A stretch of 64,000 nt of DNA from Capniomyces stellatus (taxonomy: Eukaryota; Kickxellomycota; Harpellomycetes; Harpellales; Legeriomycetaceae): NCBI GenBank assembly GCA_001661515.1, contig LUVW01000003.1, positions 186,001-250,000 of the forward strand. The letters run 5' to 3'. Shown here piece by piece: positions 56,618 through 64,000 of the stretch. A model generated the notes under the pieces. It saw nothing but the letters and a program-made list of their open reading frames with translations. It did no database searches and was not told the DNA's origin. Each line of letters starts with the position of its first letter. The stretch's first letter is position 1. The translations under genes were made by a program, and so were the position numbers.

Positions 56618-58507
56618 CTAGTTTTTTGCTTTTCTTTTGAATATGAACCTTTTATCAAAAATATCTTTAAATGACTGTTTTTTGGAAATGACCTTTTCGC
56701 CAATGTTAAATAGTGTTTTTTTCTTTTTAACCACAGGCGAACGGTTTTCAGTTGGTTTTTTAAAAAAGTTGTGCTTTTTTCCGTTGTTCAAAGATGTGCT
56801 TGAATCTGCTGCATCCCCAAGTTGGTTTGCCAGCTTGCTCTTGGTATAGACTGGTGTTTTGGAATCTACAGGATCGTTCACATGAAACAGCATTGAACTA
56901 TTCTTTTTGATGTAGAAAGTTGCTGAACGCACTAGGTCTGAAACACTCTTTTGCTTGTTGATCCCATATTTGTTTTTTTTGTATAGATCTAAAATATCTT
57001 GCTTCGAGTTGTTTCTTGTTGACTGCCCACTATTATTATCAAAATATACTTCTAAATCGTTTTCAATAAAACTATCTCCCGGCCTTCCCAATCTCTCCGG
57101 TCTATCAACTTTTTTATGTCTTTCAAGTTTTTTAGGTTTTTCAAGTCTGCTGATTTTTATCTGTCTTTGTTTTTTTTCAAGACTCAGTTTTCCATCAAGA
57201 CTCTGTTCTCCATCAAGACTCTGTTTTCCATCAAGACTCTGTTTTCTATCAAGGCTTTTCTTTTCTTCAAGACTTTGCTTTTCCTCAAGACTCTGCTTTT
57301 CCTCAAGGCTTTGTTGGTACTCGGACACCAGTCCGATCTTACTGTAGATTCCGGCATTTGCTTCTTTTAAACCATAGCCGTCTTTGCTAGAGAAATTCAA
57401 CGAGTTTTGATGCTTTATATACACATTATCCTCGTCGTGTAGTTTATTATAACTGTCAGTCCGGATGTTTTTTGCTCTGCACGAACTTTGGCTGGCTTTG
57501 TTGATTATTCTTCTTTGTAGTGTGTACTGCGATGTGTTATCGTCTGACATGAAATCCCCGCTCATGTTTTCTGTTGATCTGTACTCGATATCTGAAAAAT
57601 TTATTTCTATATTATCTGCCAGAGATTGTAGACAAATGTCATCGTCCAGAAACTCTGTATTTTCATAAATTCTACTATTGAAACTGTTGGCATCGGTTTT
57701 TACTTCATCTTTTTCTTCGCTGATTCTTTTCAATGTCTCAGATTGGTTGTTGTTGGTGGGTTTGTTGTGGAAATTGTTGGTTGCTCTGTCTGAATCTCTA
57801 AATGTATTTGGTATGCTTGGCACAGGCGGTGCAAAGTCAAACGAGGCGCTATTAGAGTCAACACTTCTTGAATTTGTTGAGCTGGCAGAATCTCTGATTT
57901 CCGTGCCTCTGAGCGAATTTAGCGTTGCGCCTGAACTTGAGTTGGACCTATTTCTGCTCATTCGTTTACTCTGAACATTTTCAGCATGGAATTTCGTGCC
58001 AAACGAGGTTGAGGGAGACCAGTTGTAACGGGTGTCCTTTTTTGTGCTTGTGCTGTTAAGACCACGTAAGCTGCTTGACGATCTTTTGAGCATAAGCCCA
58101 ACAACAGGCGATTTGACACTATTGCTTGCATATTCTTCGTATATCTCGCTGCCACAGAGCTTGCTAATCAAGTATTGATCTTGAAACGTTGAGCTGACAG
58201 ACTCTAGTCTTCTTGGGTTGGTGTTATATAGCGTCTTTTTAATTGCTCTGCGTGGATCCTCATCCACAAAGTGCTTATCAGTCCTGGAGACTGGTGTTAG
58301 ATAATCATCACTGCCTACTCTTAGCATATCTGTGCTATGCTCGCTGATTGAGTATTGGCTTAAACTGTCGGAATCCTCGCTATATCTTTGGTTTACATAC
58401 ACGTCTATGGGTGGTGAAGGAAAAAAGCTGGCTTGTACCATCGCCGAGTCCCCATAATCTGACTCGACAGAGCTACCGAGCTCTATAAAATCTGATTTGC
58501 CCTTCAT
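56618..58507 (-). CDS. Ser-rich low-complexity protein, unknown function
   Basis: A single frame of 629 aa with ATG at 58507. It is rich in Ser, Asn, Asp and Lys. Scattered short motifs look like phosphorylation sites. A minisatellite-encoded block of QSLEEK/QSLDGK hexapeptides (about residues 400-445) is followed by an RLEKPKKLERHKK basic run. The C-terminal ~60 residues are strongly basic with repeated FK and FFKK segments (FKDIFDKRFIFKRKAKN), a possible membrane- or nucleic-acid-binding tail. No domain is recognised. Long intact frame and end-to-end composition support a real gene; a role cannot be assigned. Confidence 0.72.
   Translation of the reverse strand: MKGKSDFIELGSSVESDYGDSAMVQASFFPSPPIDVYVNQRYSEDSDSLSQYSISEHSTDMLRVGSDDYLTPVSRTDKHFVDEDPRRAIKKTLYNTNPRRLESVSSTFQDQYLISKLCGSEIYEEYASNSVKSPVVGLMLKRSSSSLRGLNSTSTKKDTRYNWSPSTSFGTKFHAENVQSKRMSRNRSNSSSGATLNSLRGTEIRDSASSTNSRSVDSNSASFDFAPPVPSIPNTFRDSDRATNNFHNKPTNNNQSETLKRISEEKDEVKTDANSFNSRIYENTEFLDDDICLQSLADNIEINFSDIEYRSTENMSGDFMSDDNTSQYTLQRRIINKASQSSCRAKNIRTDSYNKLHDEDNVYIKHQNSLNFSSKDGYGLKEANAGIYSKIGLVSEYQQSLEEKQSLEEKQSLEEKKSLDRKQSLDGKQSLDGEQSLDGKLSLEKKQRQIKISRLEKPKKLERHKKVDRPERLGRPGDSFIENDLEVYFDNNSGQSTRNNSKQDILDLYKKNKYGINKQKSVSDLVRSATFYIKKNSSMLFHVNDPVDSKTPVYTKSKLANQLGDAADSSTSLNNGKKHNFFKKPTENRSPVVKKKKTLFNIGEKVISKKQSFKDIFDKRFIFKRKAKN
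57180..57318 (-). repeat. 18-bp minisatellite, hexapeptide coding
   Basis: About eight units of TCMTCAAGACTCTGYTTT type (plus strand) encode K/E-Q/K-S-L-E/D-E/G repeats; units differ mainly at the Glu-Glu versus Asp-Gly positions. Confidence 0.9.
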
Positions 58508-60554
58508 ACTAGTTACTGACAGGCTTGATTTATCTTTTTTTCTTTGGTCTGATAAGGTGTTCTTATTTTCCTTTTTGCCTTATTCAATCTTGCAGACTTT
58601 ATCAAAAGGTGACTTCTAAATCAAAACATTGAAAGATTGGAATAAAGATACTCGTGAGCCTAGCTTGGCAGTGCAAACAAAAAGTAATAAATAAATGAAA
58701 AAAAATAAAAACTGTATCTGATTAACTGTAAACTCGCCAAAAAAAAAACAACAACAACAAAAAAACTCCAACTAATACATGGCAGGCTGGTTCAGTGACA
58801 TGTTAAAGTCAAGTAATGTGCTGTACGTTGACATGTAGCTTTCGATTTTTGGGGAAACGTTTAATCAAAAATCAGCTAAAAGGACAAATTGTGGAACAAG
58901 TATGGGGAGAGGGGGATGCATAACAAAAAAAAAAGTTTATTCTGGTGCTGTGTTTATGATATCCATACAATTTGATGGTATAAAGCTTTATCGATTGTCG
59001 TATTGTTGTGTTGGTTTCATGAATACTATAAATTGATGAGTTAAAGAATGTTTCATTTTATTTTTTGTTTGGCCAAATATAAGATTTGTATGTGTTTGAC
59101 TCTAAAAAACGTTTTACGTTTTGATTATTGAGACAAACGGATAGCAGTAAATCAGAACACAGCCATTAACTACACTAGAAACCAAACAATTAGTATTAAA
59201 ATCGATACATAAAATAATACGCAACAGCTTATTTGAAACAATACTCTGTGACGCATTTCCAAAAGTGCCACTGAGCAATGTATTACAAGATTGATAACAT
59301 TAGCATTATTCACTTGGTGAGGTGAGGGGGGGGGGTGCTAATATATTTAACCACCATCTGGTGCTTTAAAATAACGTTGCTGGTTTAGTTGCTTTTTGGC
59401 AGTGCTTGTAAAAAATAAATCAAAATACATCAACATACTTGCTGCTTGGTGTTTGGTGTTTGATATCTGGTTGATGCTATTTAAAATTAATGGAATATTT
59501 TTGCTGTTGTTTACGTTTTAACTGGATTTGGAGAGTCAATATCCATTCATTGGCAGGATCGCAATAAATAAATATACTTGGGACCCACAAGCCGGTTGTT
59601 TTTGGAGACGAAAGGTTTTGACAAACAACCTTGTTAGCCGGTTTATAGTCTTAGTCATCGGATAAATAACGGTGTTATTAAAAGGCTGGATTTTAAACTA
59701 CACACATGGAATTTGCGTAGTTGGAGAAATAGTGAGTGAAAAGTGAAGAGCGAGTTGTCGAACACTTGGTTAAAACTGATGTGGTTATTAGTGAGGCGAA
59801 ACTCCAACAGAATGCCAAACTGTACAACTCAAGTACAGGGTGAGTCAATTTGATGCAGTTTTGGGAAGGGCGTATCACAGAAAAGAAGTGTTGGGGAACA
59901 AAAAAAAAGAAAATTAGACAAAAAGGAAGACAATAGTTTACAAGAAGACAATCTAGTTGACCAAGTTTGATTCGCCGAATTGGAAATAGGTTCTCTTGGT
60001 AAATGAAAAGAAATTACCAAACCAAATCAGAGACAAGCTGGATAATAGTATGCCTGCAAATCCCAAGACTTACGGATGAATTTGCGATAGCTAATTTACA
60101 CTCGCAAATGAAAAACGAAAGCATGTAATGAAATCAGTGATTAAAATCACAGTGTTTACATAAAATCTACGTTGAGAATAGGAGCAAACTATAAATACGT
60201 TTTGAGACTGGTAAAGTAGTAGTGTAAAAAAGTGAACAAAATTGACATTATCAAAGTGTTATTCTAGTGGTTTTCGTGCTGTTTTTTTTTAAAGAATTTA
60301 CTTTTTATTGTAAATACAGGCATTGTTGTTGCAAAGGCATTTTGTTTAAGTACAAAAACCAAGTGCGTAAATATATAGCACACTTGACCTGGATAAAAGT
60401 AAAGTAAAAAGAGAGAAAGAAAGTATTAAAAAAGGAAAGAAAGCAGAGAAAGCAGCAACAGACAGGGTAGATTGGCAGTCGTTCGAGTGATAGATTGGGA
60501 TTTGGTTGCTATAATATATATTTAGCCTTGAGAAAATTTCGAGAAAAGCCAAAG
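58508..60554. other. Intergenic, 2.0 kb, possibly hiding a small spliced gene
   Basis: AT-rich with A tracts and a G10 run near 59327. Two coding-like pieces are on the plus strand: an ATG frame at 58779 (MAGWFSDMLKS, followed by GTAATG) and about 59755-59839, which reads VVEHLVKTDVVISEAKLQQN and ends at a strong GTGAGT donor. Their connection and family are unknown, so no CDS is called. Confidence 0.4.
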
Positions 60555-63500
60555 ATGAAAAATCCAAGGAACTCGGACAAAGAAATCATCAGAGGCAGCA
60601 AAATGGAGTACAAGGAGACATGTCGGGGGGTATGGAAGGACACAATCGAAGGAGAAATAGACAAAGTTGTTATGGAGATGAGAAGAAATGTCAGATGGAT
60701 GACTTTGGCGGAACAGGAGGGGATAGGGTCTTTATGTGTGGGTGGTAGTTCGTTTCCGCAGCTTGGCCAAAAGAGGGATAAAAGGTGGGTTATGGAACCG
60801 TACGAATCGGGTTTGGCGTTGAACGTTTCAGTGAGCAAAGCTAAAGAGGATGGAATTGAGAATGGAATTGGAAAGAAGAGCGAAGGGGAGGAGGGGGAAG
60901 GGGAGGAAGGGGAAGTCGAAGAGGAGGAGGGGATGAGAGAGTTGGGAGAGATAATGGGAAATGGGCCAAGGAACTCGATTGAGCTTGAAGAAAGGGAAAC
61001 ACGTGACTTGCAAACTTTTGGAAAGATAGGGGTGAGTTTGGGACTGACGGCGTTCACTCTTGGGGAAGAGTACGGAGAGGAGTATAGGGATAGCATGGAG
61101 AACAAAGTGGAAATAGGATTGCTCCAGGGATTTTTGATTTTGAAAAAGAAGATAAAAGCAGCACAGGATAAGAGTAGTTTGAGTGTCCACGAGATATTGA
61201 CGCCATTTTTAGCGATAGTTAGTAGCGGAAACACAACGGGGCCGATAACAAGGGCAGCCCTGGAGAGTATCCAGAATCTATTCAAGCTGGGAATTGTTGA
61301 CTTTGGCAGCGAGATTGGATTGAGAACGTTGGCAGATTTGAGCTCGGCAGTCACGCATTGTAGATTTGAAGCTACAGACACAACAATGGACGAAACGGTG
61401 CTGCTTCAAATCCTGGAAGTACTGAGGATTATAATTACGTCAAAACACGGTAGACTGCTGACGGATGCGGCGGTCTGTGAGATGCTTGAAACAGTTTTGA
61501 GCATGGCTTGCCAAATGAGGCTTAGTGGTAAGTGGACTTAGGTTGTAGGGAGTTGGTTGAAGTTGTAACCGTAATTGTAATTGATTCTACATGTTACAAG
61601 CAATAATCAAAAAGCAAAAAAGCAAAAAGCTGGGAATGTTTGAGGATTATGTATATGTATAAACAAATGGTTAATTTGATGGTGAAAATGGAATATAGAG
61701 ATACTGAGGAGGTCGTCGGAACTGACGTTGGTGGATTTGGTGGGCGAGATTTTTGAGCGATTGAATGAGTTGGAAAGAGAAAACAAGGTGGACACAAGCA
61801 GCATAGACATTGAGGAGCTCAAGGAAAGGGGGTATAGTGCGTACGGATTTGCATCGGCACACGAGCTGTTAAGAGTGCTAGTGATGCTCACTAACCCGCA
61901 GAATCTCCAGTATACGGACACGATGAGAAGCTTGGCGCTTAGGGCGTTGCATACGGTGGTGCAGATATCGGGAACGACAATAGCAAAGTATGCAGAGCTA
62001 AGGGGCCTGGTTCTGAATGAGCTTTGCCATAGCTTGTTGTTGATAACAGGAGGGAACAATTTGATTTTGTTGTTTCCAGCATTGAGGCTGCTTCAGGAGG
62101 TGGTGTTGACGCATGGGGAGTACAGCAAAACACAGTTGGAGCTATTTCTGTGCCAGGTGTCGGGCCGAGTAATGACACCTGCAACAGATAACTACAATGA
62201 GGATGGCGGCGGTGATGATGTGGAGGGAGGGAACAACGCAACGCTGGAAAAACAGTCTGCGGCAGCATTGCCGAGAAAGCCGAGCTTGGTAGCGGAAACA
62301 GACGATGCGGCTGAGGCAGGAGTAGGTGCAACGCAGAGAATGCGGAAGGGGAGCAACAGAAGAAGTGTGCTAGCAAAGGATGGTACAGCAGGCCCAGAAC
62401 ATGATGTAGGGTTTGTAACCTCAGTGGAGCCACTGGCATCAAACGCAGCACCCAACCATGCACAAGAGGTGGATCTGTATAAGCACATGAGTATGCGGCC
62501 AGGAGTTAGAGGAGCTGTTGCAGTAGGCGAGGTCCGAAGAGTTCTATTGGAGGGGCTGCATAGAACGTTGACCATGAGTCCCACAATGATACCTTGTTTG
62601 TGGGCCAATTACGACTGTGACTTGCAGCGGGGCAACCTGTATGACTTTATGATTTCGTTCATCACTATGGTAAGCCAAATCTACTAGCAATGTACAACCA
62701 TAAATACCGCATTGTGTTGTACTTTGTTTAATAGTATTTTATATATTAGTTACTAATAGTATTAATGTTATGTTGGTGTTAAATAGAAATCAGTACCTTG
62801 GCCAGGAACAAGACTTGAGATTGAATCGCCAGCATACTTGGATATTCTGCTACACCATATCCACAACACAGCGGCTAGAGCAGGGGTCAAACCACCTTCA
62901 AAGGGATGGGCCAAGCTTGTTGGGCAGATCGACTACGACGATAGTAAAGCGGATAGTGATTTGAATAAGACTGCTGAAGGTCAAGCTGATGGTGATGGTG
63001 ATAGTGATGACAAGATGGATGTAGAAATAGAGGTTTTACTAGAAAAGAGGCAAAGAAAAGACGCAATGATGAGGGCAGCAATCCAGTTTAACGAAAAAGC
63101 GACTAAGGGGATCCAGTACCTGCAAAAGACGGGATTTTTGCCATCGGACAGCAGCACAGAAATGATATTCAAGCTGGTGCAGTTTCTAAGAACCACGCCG
63201 GCACTGAATAAGAAGCTGGTTGGGGAGTACTTGTCGAAGCCGTCAAGCTCGGAGGTTCTGCATGCGTATCTTCGGCAGTTTGAATTTAAGGGTAAGCGGC
63301 TTGACGAGGCGATCAGGATGCTGCTGGGGACATTTAGGCTGCCTGGGGAGTCGCAGCAGATAGAGCGGATAATGGAGGCGTTTTCAGCAGCATACTTTTC
63401 AAGCGAGCCAGTGGACATTGCGTCTAAAGATGCAGCGTTTGTGCTATCATTTGCGGTGATTATGCTGAACACTGATCTGCACAACCCACAGGTCAAGTCG

Positions 63501-64000
63501 AGAATGCAGGTGGAGCACTTTTCAAAGAACCTGCGAGGAGTTAATGACAGCCAGGACTTTTCGCCAAAGTTTCTAGGAGAAATATACACAGCGATCCAGA
63601 AAAGAGAAATTGTTTTCCCAGAAGAGCACGAGGGAGAGGCTGGGTTTGAGTATGCTTGGAAGGAAATGGTTTCAAAGGAAGGCGAGGCTTACTCAAAGGA
63701 CGGAGAGGCCTACACAGACAGCAGTACAGCTGTTGATGGTGCAGGCTGCGAGCCGTGGATAGAGGCCAAGGGGCTGTCAAAACACGACCGCAATCTGTTT
63801 GCAGCTACGTGGCCACGGCTGCTACAGGCTCTGACCCGCACCATTGTGCACTGCAGCAACGACCACGTTCTGCGTCTGGCGCTGTCGGGGATCTACTCGC
63901 TATTAGGCACCGCAGCGCAGTATGGCCTGGTGGCGTGTGTCGACGAGGTTCTTTACTACCTGGCACAGATAAGCGGGGTTCTTGGGCCACTGACGCTGGA
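60555..64000 (+). CDS. GEA: Gea/GBF1-type Sec7 Arf guanine-nucleotide exchange factor, 5' part
   Basis: Exons 60555-61527, 61699-62669 and 62787-64000 (introns 171 and 117 bp) encode over 1050 aa, cut by the window end. The DCB domain includes MRRNVRW and ILEVLRIIITSKHGRLLTDA; intron 1 splits MRLS-E-ILRRSSELTLVDLV, where GBF1 reads RLSELLRKSAEHTLVDM. The HUS domain follows. The Sec7 domain starts at about residue 740 (IQFNEKATKGIQYLQKTGFL) and keeps the catalytic glutamate loop (TFRLPGESQQI) and FAVIMLNTDLHNPQVK. Gea/GBF1 proteins load GTP on Arf1 at the cis-Golgi for COPI coat assembly and are brefeldin A targets. Two disordered loops are rich in Glu and Gly. A second ATG at 60603 could be used. 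The HDS domains lie beyond the window. Confidence 0.95.

Noticed and set aside
60509..61381. 290-codon minus-strand Ser/Pro-rich frame
   Set aside because: Antisense shadow of the Gea exon 1, whose sense translation matches the DCB domain.
1..64000. tRNA, rRNA and CRISPR elements
   Set aside because: No GGTTCGANTCC-type B boxes with acceptor stems were noticed, no rRNA-like sequence, and the repeats are tandem or dispersed without spacer architecture; the organism is eukaryotic. A tRNAscan run would settle the tRNA question.

Overview
The window is nuclear DNA of a fungus: AT-rich, with long low-complexity intergenic stretches, spliceosomal introns (22 resolved here, 85-199 bp, mostly GTAAGN...YAG; one has a perfect TACTAAC branch site) and the standard genetic code. 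The mix of typical fungal genes (mitochondrial arginine-specific carbamoyl-phosphate synthase, Tvp38, Gea-type Arf GEF) with genes known best from animals and plants (COP1, FAM72, trypsin-like S1 protease, MePCE/Bin3, WDR48) points to an early-diverging lineage. I would guess a zoopagomycete or Kickxellomycotina relative; that placement is inference.

Layout: 1-520 (-) 5' part of a trypsin-like protein with a lost catalytic His; 2468-5942 (+) a domesticated pogo/CENP-B-like transposase; 6770-10180 (-) a large low-complexity protein; 12469-16903 (+) a COP1 homologue; 17999-19017 (-) a five-exon FAM72 gene that no long ORF reveals; 19018-23760 mostly non-coding; 23761-24105 (+) a small membrane protein; 24587-26240 (-) an eight-exon uridine-kinase-like P-loop kinase; 26672-30355 (-) CPA2; 31493-34852 (-) an acidic coiled-coil protein; 37220-38673 (+) TVP38; 39170-41548 (-) an F-box/LRR protein; 42401-43441 (-) Bin3/MePCE RNA-cap methyltransferase; 45167-49068 (+) WDR48; 50105-53026 (+) MCM6; 54500-55990 (+) a PAQR receptor; 56618-58507 (-) a low-complexity protein; 60555-64000 (+) a Gea/GBF1 Arf GEF cut by the window end.

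The genes do not form one pathway. There is a loose ubiquitin theme (COP1 E3, F-box/LRR, WDR48 deubiquitinase cofactor) and a Golgi/secretory theme (TVP38, Gea). Many proteins carry long disordered tracts, and at least four unrelated genes contain in-frame hexanucleotide microsatellites encoding dipeptide runs (SG, EN, NT, EH). Two diverged copies of a dispersed repeat lie in opposite orientation at about 6.3 and 17.3 kb. A two-base N gap at 17061 is flanked by identical sequence and looks like an unmerged contig overlap.

The observations most worth pursuing are the CENP-B-like protein with all three catalytic acids replaced, the FAM72 gene hidden in an apparent gene desert and convergent with COP1, and the S1-protease homologue with His replaced by Val. 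All joins were worked out by hand from splice signals, frame arithmetic and family similarity; none was tested with transcripts.
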